Of a stretch of DNA of 64,000 bases, positions 47,938-61,053 are shown piece after piece. This DNA is from Brachybacterium sp. FME24. Lineage in GTDB: Bacteria > Actinomycetota > Actinomycetes > Actinomycetales > Dermabacteraceae. Location of the stretch: assembly GCF_014897705.1 (NCBI RefSeq), contig NZ_JABUXV010000003.1, positions 186,001 through 250,000 of the forward strand. The letters run 5' to 3'. The translations under genes and the position numbers were made by a program. Positions within the stretch are counted from its first letter, which is position 1, and every line of letters begins with the position of its first letter. Below the pieces are notes generated by a model. The model was not told the DNA's origin. It did not search any database and saw only the letters and a program-made list of their open reading frames with translations.

Positions 47938-50202
47938 ATGGACTCCTCGCATCCCTCCCCCACCTCGGACCGCTCCGCGCTGCGCGCCGAGGCGCAGGAC
48001 GCGCTGCGCGCGCTGACCGGACGCGCCGATGCGGACTTCCACGACGGCCAGTTCGAGGCGATCGAGGCCCTGGTCGAGGAACGGCGTCGCGTGCTGGTGG
48101 TCCAGCGCACCGGCTGGGGGAAGTCCGCGGTCTATTTCCTGGCCGCCCTGCTGCAACGGCGCCGGGGCGCCGGTCCCGCGCTGATCATCTCCCCGCTCAT
48201 CGCCCTGATGCGCGACCAGGTGGCGGCCGCCCGTCGTGCCGGGGTCAAGGCCGAGGCGATCAGCTCCGCGAACCCCACCCAGTGGTCCGACATCGACAGG
48301 GCGCTGGACGCCGACGAGATCGACGTTCTGCTGGTCTCTCCTGAGCGGCTGGTCAACCCCCGGTTCCGGGCCGAGCAGCTGCCGCGCCTGATCGAGCGCT
48401 GCGGGCTGCTGGTCATCGACGAAGCGCACTGCATCTCCGATTGGGGCCACGACTTCCGCCCCGATTACCGCCGGCTGCGGGACCTGGTCGCGGAGCTCGG
48501 GGACCAGGTCCCGGTGCTCGCGACGACCGCGACCGCCAATTCCCGGGTGGTGGCCGACGTCGCCGAGCAGCTGGGCGTGCACGGCGAGGGGGCGGCGCCG
48601 GTGCTGACCCTGCGGGGGGCACTGACCCGTGACTCGCTGCGCCTGGGCTGCCTGACCCTGCCGGACGACCGTTCTCGCCTGGAGTATCTGGTCGAGCATC
48701 TCGAGGATCTGCCCGGCTCCGGAATCATCTATACCCTCACCGTCTCCGCCGCGGAGGACCTGGCGGATCTGCTCGATCGCCCCGGCCGTCGGGTGCGGGC
48801 CTACACCGGTCGCACCGATTCCGACGAGCGCGCCGACCTCGAGCAGGCCCTCAAGGACAACGAGGTCAAGGCGCTGGCAGCGACCAGCGCGCTCGGCATG
48901 GGCTTCGACAAACCAGACCTGGGGTTCGTGGTGCATCTGGGGGCGCCGAGCTCTCCGGTGGCCTACTACCAGCAGGTGGGTCGTGCTGGCCGCGCCACGG
49001 ACACCGCGGATGTGCTGCTCCTGCCCGGACGCGAGGACCGCGCCATCTGGGAGTACTTCGCCACCGCCTCCATGCCCGCGCAGGCCTCCGCCGATTCGGT
49101 CCTCGCAGAACTCGGCGCCGCAGGCTCCCCGCTGTCCACCCCCGCGCTCGAAGCACGCGTGGACGTCAAGCGCAGCGCCCTCGAACTGCTGCTCAAGGTG
49201 CTGGCCGTCGAAGGAGCGGTGGACTCGGTGCGCGGCGGCTGGGTCGCCACCGGAACCTCCTGGACGTACGATGCCCAGCGCTACGAGAACGTCGCGCGTG
49301 CGCGCCGCCAGGAGCAGCAGGCCATGCTCGAGTACGAGCGCCTGCGCAGCGGGGATCCGCAGCAGTGCCGGATGATGTTTCTCGCTCGCCAGCTCGACGA
49401 CGACACCGCCGCCCCCTGCGGTCGCTGCGACGTGTGCACGGATCCCTGGTACCCGGCCCCGGGCGCCACCTCCGACGCGTCGATCGCTGACGCTTCTGCG
49501 GCGTCTGCCGGCTCTGGAGCGACGGACGCTGCCGCCTCCTCTCGGGACGCCGTCGCCCGTCTCCTGGACCGCGTCGGAGTTCCGGTGGACCCGCGCAAGC
49601 AGTGGCCGCAGGGGCTGGACCGTCTCGGTATCACCGCGGAATCCGGCTCGCCGCTGCGCGGGAACATCGCGGCCGGGGAGCGCCTCGAGGAAGGCCGCGC
49701 ACTCGCCCGCATGTCCGACCTGGGCTGGGCGGTACCCCTGCGAGAACTGCTGAGGGTCGACGAGCAGGGACGTCGCGTCGATGCCGCCCTCACCCCGGCG
49801 ATCGCGCATCGGGTCATCGAGATCCTCACGGACTGGGACTGGCGGCAGCGGCCCGCCGCGGTGCTCGCCGTCCCCTCCACCACCCGGCCCACCCTGGTAC
49901 GGGATCTCGGCGCAGGGATCGCGCGGATCGGGCAGATGCAGGATCTCGGCGCACTCGGACTCGCCCCGGACGCGGCCCCGATGAACGGGGCCCGCAACAG
50001 TGCGTTCCGGGTCGCCGCGCTCTGGGATCGCTTCGTGATCACGCCCGATCTCGCCGAGTCGATCGCGGCATTGGACGGCGCCCCGATCCTGCTGGTCGAT
50101 GACGAGATCGACACCCGCTGGACGGTGACCATCGCCGGTCGTCTGCTGCGACGGTCCGGCTCGGGCCCCGTCCTGCCACTGGCGCTCGCGCTGGTCAGCT
50201 GA
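47938..50202 (+). CDS. RecQ-family DNA helicase with C-terminal phosphoribosyltransferase-like domain
   Basis: 754 aa. Walker A 'QRTGWGKS' (residues 56-63), motif II 'VIDEAHCISDWGHDFRPDYR', motif VI 'QQVGRAGRATDTADV' and RecQ zinc ligands ending 'CGRCDVC'. After residue 560 comes a PRTase-like domain with the PRPP loop 'LLVDDEIDTRWT' (about 718-729). Such fusions occur in actinobacteria; roles in recombination or repair are inferred. ATG 47938 follows GGGGGC. Confidence 0.9.
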   Translation: MDSSHPSPTSDRSALRAEAQDALRALTGRADADFHDGQFEAIEALVEERRRVLVVQRTGWGKSAVYFLAALLQRRRGAGPALIISPLIALMRDQVAAARRAGVKAEAISSANPTQWSDIDRALDADEIDVLLVSPERLVNPRFRAEQLPRLIERCGLLVIDEAHCISDWGHDFRPDYRRLRDLVAELGDQVPVLATTATANSRVVADVAEQLGVHGEGAAPVLTLRGALTRDSLRLGCLTLPDDRSRLEYLVEHLEDLPGSGIIYTLTVSAAEDLADLLDRPGRRVRAYTGRTDSDERADLEQALKDNEVKALAATSALGMGFDKPDLGFVVHLGAPSSPVAYYQQVGRAGRATDTADVLLLPGREDRAIWEYFATASMPAQASADSVLAELGAAGSPLSTPALEARVDVKRSALELLLKVLAVEGAVDSVRGGWVATGTSWTYDAQRYENVARARRQEQQAMLEYERLRSGDPQQCRMMFLARQLDDDTAAPCGRCDVCTDPWYPAPGATSDASIADASAASAGSGATDAAASSRDAVARLLDRVGVPVDPRKQWPQGLDRLGITAESGSPLRGNIAAGERLEEGRALARMSDLGWAVPLRELLRVDEQGRRVDAALTPAIAHRVIEILTDWDWRQRPAAVLAVPSTTRPTLVRDLGAGIARIGQMQDLGALGLAPDAAPMNGARNSAFRVAALWDRFVITPDLAESIAALDGAPILLVDDEIDTRWTVTIAGRLLRRSGSGPVLPLALALVS

Positions 50203-50214
50203 CGTCGCCTGACA

Positions 50215-51447
50215 TCAGCTGTAGTCTCCCTGCTTCACCGCGAACACCGGACGGTCGCCCTCCTTCTCCTTGAGGCACCACAGCAGATCCGGTCCGTCGG
50301 CGTCCTCCCAGTAGCTCAGGGACTGACCCCACGAGACCCAGGGGTACGAGGTCATCGCGCCCGAACCCGACCAGTGGTGCAGCGTCTTGTGGTGGGAGTC
50401 GTTGAACCACCAGCGTCCGTTGTGGGAGGCCACACCGTTGAGGTAATGCACAGGGACCTCAAGAGCCTCGGTGGCCGTGGTCGTCGCGGCGAACCGGGAC
50501 CCGCCGTCGGCGAAGGGGAAGCGGACCGCGCGCGTGGATCCCTCGGGGTAGGTGTCGCAGCCCACGCAGCGGTACTCGGTCATGACGATCGATCGGCTCA
50601 CGCGATCCAGGGAGATCGTGGACCACACCAGCTTCTCCGTCCCGTCGGCGACCGTCGAACTGATCGTCCCGACCTGGGGCAGCACGTAGGCGTAGTTGTG
50701 GGCGTAGAAGCTATCGCCCACCCTGCCGATCTGGTCCTTCGAGCCACCGGTGTCGGTGGTGACGATCCTGCTCATGTCGAACACCCGCATCCCGGCGCCG
50801 GTGTCCGCGACGTACAGCAGATCCCCGTACCAGGAGATCCCGCCGACGTGGATCCCGATGTCCTGGAAGCTCGGCTCCGCCTCGGTGCCAGTGGGCTCCA
50901 CCAGCAGGATCCGCCGATACGAGTTCGGATGCTTCGCGTCCCAGTCGATGAGGTTGATACGGCTGCTCTTGGGCGAGTTGTTGTAGAAGCTGACGGCGAT
51001 CACCTGGCGACCGTCGTACCGGCCGTTGTCGGCAGTGCCGACCGCATCGCGGCTCGTGGTGATCCCCTGGGGGAAGGCATCGGGATCGTTCTCATCGCTC
51101 GAGGCGAAGCGGAAGCCGTGCACCTGGTCGTCCAGGACTCTTGCCTCGGTGCGGTCGTGGTTGGCGTTGTCCATGACCTCGCTGACGCTCGCCGAACCGG
51201 CCTGCTCCAGCAGCGCCTCGACTCTCGCCGTATAGGCGTCGTAGTCGGCCGTGAGGGTGAAGTCCTTCGGGTCGAGCGTGTCCGGGGACGCAGCCTGGGC
51301 GGGAGCAGCCAGGGTTCCGCCGGCCGCGGTGAGGGCCCCGAGGAGACCCGCCCCACGCAGCACGGCACGTCGGTCGATGCCGCGGCGGGACAACCCCTCG
51401 ACGGACTCGCTGGGGATCATGGACGATGCGGGATGCCGGGTGCTCAT
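50215..51447 (-). CDS. Tat-exported hypothetical protein
   Basis: 410 aa with a twin-arginine signal 'SRRGIDRRAVLRGAGLLGAL' and AxA-type 'APAQAA' site, so folded export is likely. The mature part is beta-rich with 'YDGRQVIAVSFYNNSPKSSR', 'GGISWYGDLLYVADTGAGMR' and 'NDSHHKTLHHWSG', resembling beta-propeller-like secreted proteins of actinobacteria. Function unknown. GGAAGG lies upstream of ATG 51447 with long spacing. Convergent with recQ. Confidence 0.72.
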   Translation of the reverse strand: MSTRHPASSMIPSESVEGLSRRGIDRRAVLRGAGLLGALTAAGGTLAAPAQAASPDTLDPKDFTLTADYDAYTARVEALLEQAGSASVSEVMDNANHDRTEARVLDDQVHGFRFASSDENDPDAFPQGITTSRDAVGTADNGRYDGRQVIAVSFYNNSPKSSRINLIDWDAKHPNSYRRILLVEPTGTEAEPSFQDIGIHVGGISWYGDLLYVADTGAGMRVFDMSRIVTTDTGGSKDQIGRVGDSFYAHNYAYVLPQVGTISSTVADGTEKLVWSTISLDRVSRSIVMTEYRCVGCDTYPEGSTRAVRFPFADGGSRFAATTTATEALEVPVHYLNGVASHNGRWWFNDSHHKTLHHWSGSGAMTSYPWVSWGQSLSYWEDADGPDLLWCLKEKEGDRPVFAVKQGDYS

Positions 51448-51597
51448 GGTTGAGCAGCCTTCCTGTCGGGTGCGATGTGCATCACACACGCTGACATCCC
51501 GGACGGGAAGAGTCCAGATCACGAGCCCAGAATCCGTCGAACGGAGGAAGGATCCCCTCCTCCGGTCAGCGGAAGCACGGGCCGAGCAGGCGGCGGA

Positions 51598-55401
<3,804 letters not shown>

Positions 55402-55405
<4 letters not shown>

Positions 55406-56592
55406 GCGCGATGCTCCAAGGTGGCGGCGGCGAGCACCCGGTCATCGTCATAGAGCACGACGGTCTGACCGGGAGCAACTCCGCGGAGAGGGGTCTCCAG
55501 GCGCACGCGAAGGCGTGAGCCTGGAGGGGATGCGGGTGCCGGGGTCGTCACGGTGGCCGTGGCCTCCGTGGAGGAGTGCGCAGCGGTCGACGTCGCGCTG
55601 GCCGCATCACCCGGGGCGGGCGCTGCCGCGGCGGGGACCTCGAGGACCTGCGCGGGGATGGCGTCGCCGTGGGCGCGGATCTGGGCCCGCACCTCGCGGC
55701 CGACGAGCAGCGGCTCGAAGAGGACGACATCGGTCGCGATCAGCTCGCGCGTGGAGAGCAGCTCGGCGGCGCCGACGACGACCTGGCGGGAGGTCGGGTC
55801 GATGTCGACGACATAGCGCGGGGCGCCGTCGGCGGCGGGGTGCTCGATGCCCAGGCCCTTGCGCTGGCCGATGGTGAAGCCGTGCGTGCCGCGATGGGCG
55901 CCGATCACGGCGCCGGTGTCGTCGAGGACCTCCCCCGGAGCCTCGCCGAGATTCCGCTCGAGGAAGCCACGGGTGTCGCCGTCGGCGACGAAGCAGATGT
56001 CATAGCTGTCCGGCTTGGTCGAGACACCGAGTCCGCGGGCGTGGGCCTCTGCCCGCACCTCGTCCTTGGTCTCGTACTCACCCAGTGGGAACAGGGAACG
56101 GGCCACGGCGTCCGGCCCCATCACCGCCAGGACGTAGGACTGGTCCTTGGCCATGTTGCGCGAGCGGTGCAGGGAGGGTGTGCCGCCCGGGCCATCGGTG
56201 CGGATCGAGGCGTAGTGGCCCGTGCACACGGCGTCGAAGCCGAGCAGCGTGGCGCGCTCCAGGAGCGAGGCGAACTTGATGCGCTCGTTGCAGCGCACGC
56301 AGGGGTTCGGGGTGCGACCGGCGGCATACTCCGACAGGAAGTCCTCGACCACCAGGTCGTGGAAATCGTCGGAGAGGTCCCAGACGTAGTACGGGATACC
56401 GATCCGGTCCGCGGCGCGGCGCGCGTCGGAGGCGTCCTCGACCGTGCAGCAGCCGCGTGATCCGGTGCGGCGCTGATCGCGGTTCTTGGACAGGGCCATG
56501 TGGACGCCGACGACCTCGTGGCCGTCCTCTGCCGCCCGGGCAGCGGCTACCGCCGAGTCGACGCCGCCGCTCATCGCTGCCAGCACCTTCAT
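55402..56592 (-). CDS. mnmA: tRNA-specific 2-thiouridylase (MnmA)
   Basis: 396 aa. Thiolates U34 of tRNA-Lys, -Glu and -Gln, so acts on the Glu/Gln tRNA class. PP-loop 'LAAMSGGVDSAVAAARAAE', catalytic Cys in 'NPCVRCNERIKF' and in 'SYDICFVADG', and C-terminal beta-barrel. A low-complexity Pro/Ala/Thr stretch of about 40 residues interrupts the C-terminal domain near residues 325-365. AGGAGG-like sequence precedes ATG 56592. Confidence 0.93.
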
Positions 56593-57133
56593 CCTTCTGC
56601 CACCTCCTTGATCTGCACCCGTCGAGTGTACGGACGGGTGAGGTTCTGGTCAGGTGCCTGCGACGTGAGATGCGCCCTGCTCGCTGGACCCGGCCCGAGC
56701 TGCGAACCGGCTTCGACGAGAGCCGAGAACACCGTCGGGAGCCGGCGATCCTGCCGATCAGCCCACCGTTCGCCGACCCCTGCAGGAGGGCCGCGCTTCC
56801 TCCCCACAGGCTTCTTTCCACATTCCCACGAACCTCTTGACATTTTTCCACTCGTCACATTGTGGGCGACGCCGGATAGTGCGTCTCGTCGCCCTCGACA
56901 ACCACTCTCTGCGCGCCTGACCACTACCCGAGAGGACGGGTCGAGAGTTCCTCCTCCAGCACTCCTTCCAGGCGCATTGGCTACGTCTCGACACGGGCGA
57001 ACTTCTCGGCAACCCCGCACGAACCACAACCTCGCCGCAGCACCATTCCTCCACCGGACCCACTTATCCACATTCATCGCGGATCGAGTGAAACCACTTG
57101 CGCTTTTTCGCATCCATGTTCGATACTTGACCC
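56593..57133. other. 541-base intergenic region upstream of the HNH gene
   Basis: No supported gene. It contains a perfect DnaA-box-like TTATCCACA (57064-57072) and two looser copies, CTTTCCACA (56814-56822) and TTTTCCACT (56844-56852). A TTGACA is at 56837-56842 but lacks a good -10. TTGCGC (57098-57103), 18 bases, GATACT (57122-57127) would start transcription at the HNH ATG, implying a leaderless message. Confidence 0.5.
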
Positions 57134-58831
57134 ATGGGCCAGCACGTGGACGACCAGGACTCGACGGCAGACCATGCCGGTCGTCCGCTGGTGCGTGCCG
57201 GATCCGGAGTCTCTTCGGTCGGTCCTCTCGTCCTCGAAGAAGCTATCGAACTGCTTCGCCGCACGGGATCCCTGGGGTCGGACTCCTTCTCCCCCGGCAC
57301 CGCCTCGGCGCTCGATGCCGATTCCCTGCTCGATCTCCTGGAGCGCCTGCACGAACTCACGGACTCCATCGCAGCGGTGGAGATCCGAGCGACCGCCGCG
57401 CTCGACGCTGCCGTGCGCCGCGACAGCACGGATCGCGAAGAATCCACCGCGACGGCGGACAGGGTTTCGATGCGCGAGGTCTCCGTGGTCACCAGGACAT
57501 CTCCGTCCACGGCATCCCGCCGGACGAAGGCATGCCGGCGCCTGGTGCGCGACATGCCCGTCCTGCTCGGCGCGCTCGCGACCGGGATGATCGGGCCGGA
57601 GAAGGCATTTGCTGCGGCATCGACCACGTCGGTGCTCGACAGCGCCCAGCGTGGCTCGGTCGATCATGCTCTCGGGGCACGACTGGGCGATATAGCCGGC
57701 GCCGGGCAGCGTCAGTGGGTGGGCGAGGTCAATGCTCTGGTGCAACTGGTGGACCCTCACGGGGAGCGGCGTCGCCACGAGGTGGCCCGTCGGGGCCGAA
57801 GCGTGACCCTGCGACGTCGTGATCACGGCATGGCAACCCTCTCGATCAACCTCCCCGCGCTGGATGCCTCCTTGGCCCGCAAACGCCTCAGCCTCGAGGG
57901 GGAGAAGCGTCGCGCCGGAGGCGATCGCAGGGGTCACAGCGCGATCATGGCGGACACCGCCGCCGATGCCCTGATCGGCCGGGACGGGGCGATCGACCCG
58001 GTCTCTCTCGATATCGGGGTGATCATCACCGACCGCGCCCTGTTCTGTCCCGACAGTGCCGAGCCGGCGCTCATCGAAGGCTACGGGGCCGTACCTGTCG
58101 ATCAGATCAGCGAGTCGCTGCGCAACGCCACCCGCGAGCCCGACCCCGGAGGTGCCAACTCTGACGCTGCCGCGACCGGAGATTTCGAGCCTGATCGCCC
58201 CGACCGGCCCGCGCTGCGGGCGACCCTGCGACGGCTGTACACGCATCCGACCAGTGGCGAGCTGGTGGCCGTCGAGTCCCGAGCCAGAGCCTTCCCGCCT
58301 GCTCTGTCCCGTTTCCTGCGGTGGCGGTCGATGACCTGTGCGGGGCCCTTCTGCAATGCAGATATCCGCCATGACGATCACATCCGCCCGTACAGCAGTG
58401 GAGGCCACACCTGCCTCGACAACGGCAACGGCCTGTGCGCCCTGTGCAACGGCAAGGAGACGCAGGGCGTCATTGCTCGCGCCCCGAACCGGCCCCCGGG
58501 CGGGGCGGAGAATCGTCACCGGGTGCACTGGGAGACCCGGTACGGGTCAGTGGTCGATGTCGTCCCCACTCCGAGCGAGCTGTCCGCGATGCTTCCTCGC
58601 TCTCTGGCGTACGAACCCGCGGCCCACGGGACCGTCCCTCAGAGGCAGCGGCCATGCCCGAGACCGGGGCAGCCTCTACGACCGGGCCGGATCGACATCA
58701 TCGAGTTCTCTCCCCGCACCACGATCCTTCATCGCCGGCGGGTGCGTGATCACCGCCGACGTGCGACCTGGCGCCAGGTCCGCCTCCCCAGTCATGGGCA
58801 CGACCCTGGCGCAGATCCCTCCGACGGATGA
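57134..58831 (+). CDS. DUF222/HNH endonuclease-domain protein
   Basis: 565 aa of the 13E12-like actinobacterial family: N-terminal DUF222 region ('LLDLLERLHELTDSIAAVEI', 'ALDAAVRRDS') and a C-terminal HNH motif, 'CAGPFCNADIRHDDHIRPYS' followed by 'GNGLCALCNGKETQG'. Often multicopy and suspected mobile; activity unproven. It is inserted on the opposite strand between the cysteine desulfurase and mnmA, a pair that is contiguous in relatives. No clear terminal repeats were seen. Confidence 0.82.
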   Translation: MGQHVDDQDSTADHAGRPLVRAGSGVSSVGPLVLEEAIELLRRTGSLGSDSFSPGTASALDADSLLDLLERLHELTDSIAAVEIRATAALDAAVRRDSTDREESTATADRVSMREVSVVTRTSPSTASRRTKACRRLVRDMPVLLGALATGMIGPEKAFAAASTTSVLDSAQRGSVDHALGARLGDIAGAGQRQWVGEVNALVQLVDPHGERRRHEVARRGRSVTLRRRDHGMATLSINLPALDASLARKRLSLEGEKRRAGGDRRGHSAIMADTAADALIGRDGAIDPVSLDIGVIITDRALFCPDSAEPALIEGYGAVPVDQISESLRNATREPDPGGANSDAAATGDFEPDRPDRPALRATLRRLYTHPTSGELVAVESRARAFPPALSRFLRWRSMTCAGPFCNADIRHDDHIRPYSSGGHTCLDNGNGLCALCNGKETQGVIARAPNRPPGGAENRHRVHWETRYGSVVDVVPTPSELSAMLPRSLAYEPAAHGTVPQRQRPCPRPGQPLRPGRIDIIEFSPRTTILHRRRVRDHRRRATWRQVRLPSHGHDPGADPSDG

Positions 58832-58948
58832 GGAATGCCTCGATGTCGTCAGCTACCTGCGCGAACTACCGGGCCTGTCCACGCGCCAGTCCGAGGCGCT
58901 CGACGATGGCGGGCGACGCTCAGGCGGGGTCAGCGAGCCGGCGCGCTC

Positions 58949-60145
58949 TCAGCCGAACAGCGCCCCGACAGCTCGCGCCTTCCTCAGCGCCTCCGGCAGA
59001 GCCCGCAGGAACACCTCGACGTCGTGGTCGGTGCTGGTCCAGCCCATCGACAGCCGCAGCGCCCCGCGTGCGAGCTCGTCCGTCATGCCCATCGCCGCGA
59101 GCACCGGGCTGGCCTGGGTGACGCCGGCCGAGCAGGCCGAGCCTGCCGAGGAATCGACACCGCTCTCATCCAGCAGGAACAGCAGGGAGTCGGAGTTCGC
59201 TCCCGGGAACACGACGTGCACGATGTGTCCGGATTGCGGTGCTTCCGCCGGCAGGGTGAAACGGGCCGTCGGGTCGATCTCCTCGATACCGGCGCGCAGG
59301 CGGCGCGCGAGCGCCCGAACCTTCTGACTCTCCTGCTCCCGCTCGGTGAGGGTCTCCCGCAGCGCCGCGGCGAAGGCGGCCGCATGGGCCAGATCCAGGG
59401 TCCCGGAGCGCACTCCTCGCTGCTGACCCCCACCGGTGCTGGCCACACCGAACGGCACGTCGGGCTTCGCCACCAGGGCGCCGACACCCACCGGTGCGCC
59501 GATCTTGTGCCCGGACAACGACATCAGATCGATGTCCTCCCACGACGGACGGTCCGCATGGCCCACGCCCTGCACCGCGTCGGTGTGGACGAGGGTGCCA
59601 TGGGGCCGGGCAGCGGCAGCGAGCCTGGCCAGATCCTGCCGTGCCCCGGTCTCGTTGTTCACCAGCGCCGCACTGACGACGCTGACCGCGCCGTCGGCAA
59701 GAGCCTGCGCCACCGCATCCGGTCGCAGCACCCCCTGCGCGTCCACCGGGAGCACGCGCGCCTGGATCGACGGGGTCAGAGTGGCCAGCGAGCGCGCGGT
59801 CGCCAGGACGGCCGGATGGTCGGTGGCCGCCACCGCGACCGCAGTGCGTGCGGGATCCTCCGCCGCGGCTCCCAGGGCGACCGCACGGATCGCGAGGTTG
59901 TCCGCCTCGGTGCCACCCGAGGTCATGATCAGCCAGCTGCGCGGGACCCCGAGCAGTTCGGCGATGGACTCCATGGCGTCGTCGAGGACCGCACGAGCTC
60001 GGCGACCTGACGCGTGCACGGAGGAGGGGTTGCCGCGCACCGCAGAGGCCTCGAGGAAGGCCTCTCGAGCGACCGGCCGCAGCACAGTGGTCGCGGCGTG
60101 GTCGAGGTAGGCACGTTCCTCGCCCTGCATATCACGGATCACCAT
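58949..60145 (-). CDS. Cysteine desulfurase (IscS/NifS family)
   Basis: 398-aa PLP enzyme that takes sulfur from cysteine, probably supplying MnmA. 'YLDHAATTVLRPVAREAFLE', PLP-Lys in 'SLSGHKIGAPVGVGAL' and catalytic Cys in 'SSAGSACSAGVTQASPVLAA' are present. ATG 60145 overlaps the upstream gene's stop by 7 bases, so it is coupled to the Bat-like operon or reads through from it. Confidence 0.92.
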   Translation of the reverse strand: MVIRDMQGEERAYLDHAATTVLRPVAREAFLEASAVRGNPSSVHASGRRARAVLDDAMESIAELLGVPRSWLIMTSGGTEADNLAIRAVALGAAAEDPARTAVAVAATDHPAVLATARSLATLTPSIQARVLPVDAQGVLRPDAVAQALADGAVSVVSAALVNNETGARQDLARLAAAARPHGTLVHTDAVQGVGHADRPSWEDIDLMSLSGHKIGAPVGVGALVAKPDVPFGVASTGGGQQRGVRSGTLDLAHAAAFAAALRETLTEREQESQKVRALARRLRAGIEEIDPTARFTLPAEAPQSGHIVHVVFPGANSDSLLFLLDESGVDSSAGSACSAGVTQASPVLAAMGMTDELARGALRLSMGWTSTDHDVEVFLRALPEALRKARAVGALFG

Positions 60146-61053
60146 GGCTTCTCCGGGTCCTGGTTCGAGCCACCGGGCTCGGTCTCCCCCTCGCCGCCCT
60201 GGGACTCCTTGTTGCGCTCCTCCAGCTCGTCGTCCTTCTCCTGCTGGTCCCCGTCCCCTTCGGTCGGGGCCTCTTCATCGGGACCCTCACCTTCGGGATC
60301 CTCACGGGTCGGCTCACCCGCCTCCGGCGGAGTACCGCCCTGCTCACCGCGCTCATCCGGATCGTTACCGGCTTCTTCGTCGGCCTCTCGACGCTTCTCC
60401 TCGACGCGCTCGCCGTTGTCCTCGGTGGTCTCGGAATCCTCGTTGCCGGTGCCGCCGCCCTGGCCGTCCTCACCCTCGCCGCCGCCACTCGCAGCGCACG
60501 CCGCGAGCATCTCCTCGGCCTCGTAGAGCCGGTCCGCCCGCTGCTGCGGGTCCTCGATCGCGTCGGCCTGGCGCTCGATGGCGATGGCCAGGTTGTTCGC
60601 GATCTTGCACTGCGCATGCAGCGGCGAATTCAAGTCGCTGTGGCTGTCCCACTCGCTCATCGCGGTGCGAAGCTCCTCCTCGGCGGCCGCGTCCTGACCC
60701 TGCTGGAGGAGATCGGTCCCCTTGGACAGGTGCGGCAGGTACGGCTCGAACCAGTTCGCGAACTCCACCGGGGCGAGACGTTCGATCGCCGCCGGGTAGT
60801 CCGCGTTCTCATACGCCGATTGATGCGTCAGCTGCGTGATCGGCATGGACAGGAACTTGCCGGCGAGCAGGGCGAGCGCCAGGATCGGCACGGCGAGGAT
60901 GACGAACACGATGATCCTGGTGCGGCGCAGACGCCGCACGTTCAACCCGAAGTTCTTCGGGCTGCCGCTGGTGTCCTGCGCAAGCGCCGACGTCGTCCCA
61001 TCGCCCGCCGCAGGCGCGTCGGCGCGCGGTTTCTCGGCCAGTGGTGTGCTCAT
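60139..61053 (-). CDS. Membrane protein with TPR-like part and very acidic tail
   Basis: 304 aa. Basic N-terminus then one membrane segment (about residues 47-66), a helical TPR-like region (about 80-175) and a C-terminal tail of about 120 residues rich in Glu, Asp, Gly, Pro. Position last in a VWA operon resembles BatC/BatE tetratricopeptide partners. ATG 61053 overlaps the VWA gene stop. Confidence 0.7.
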   Translation of the reverse strand: MSTPLAEKPRADAPAAGDGTTSALAQDTSGSPKNFGLNVRRLRRTRIIVFVILAVPILALALLAGKFLSMPITQLTHQSAYENADYPAAIERLAPVEFANWFEPYLPHLSKGTDLLQQGQDAAAEEELRTAMSEWDSHSDLNSPLHAQCKIANNLAIAIERQADAIEDPQQRADRLYEAEEMLAACAASGGGEGEDGQGGGTGNEDSETTEDNGERVEEKRREADEEAGNDPDERGEQGGTPPEAGEPTREDPEGEGPDEEAPTEGDGDQQEKDDELEERNKESQGGEGETEPGGSNQDPEKPW

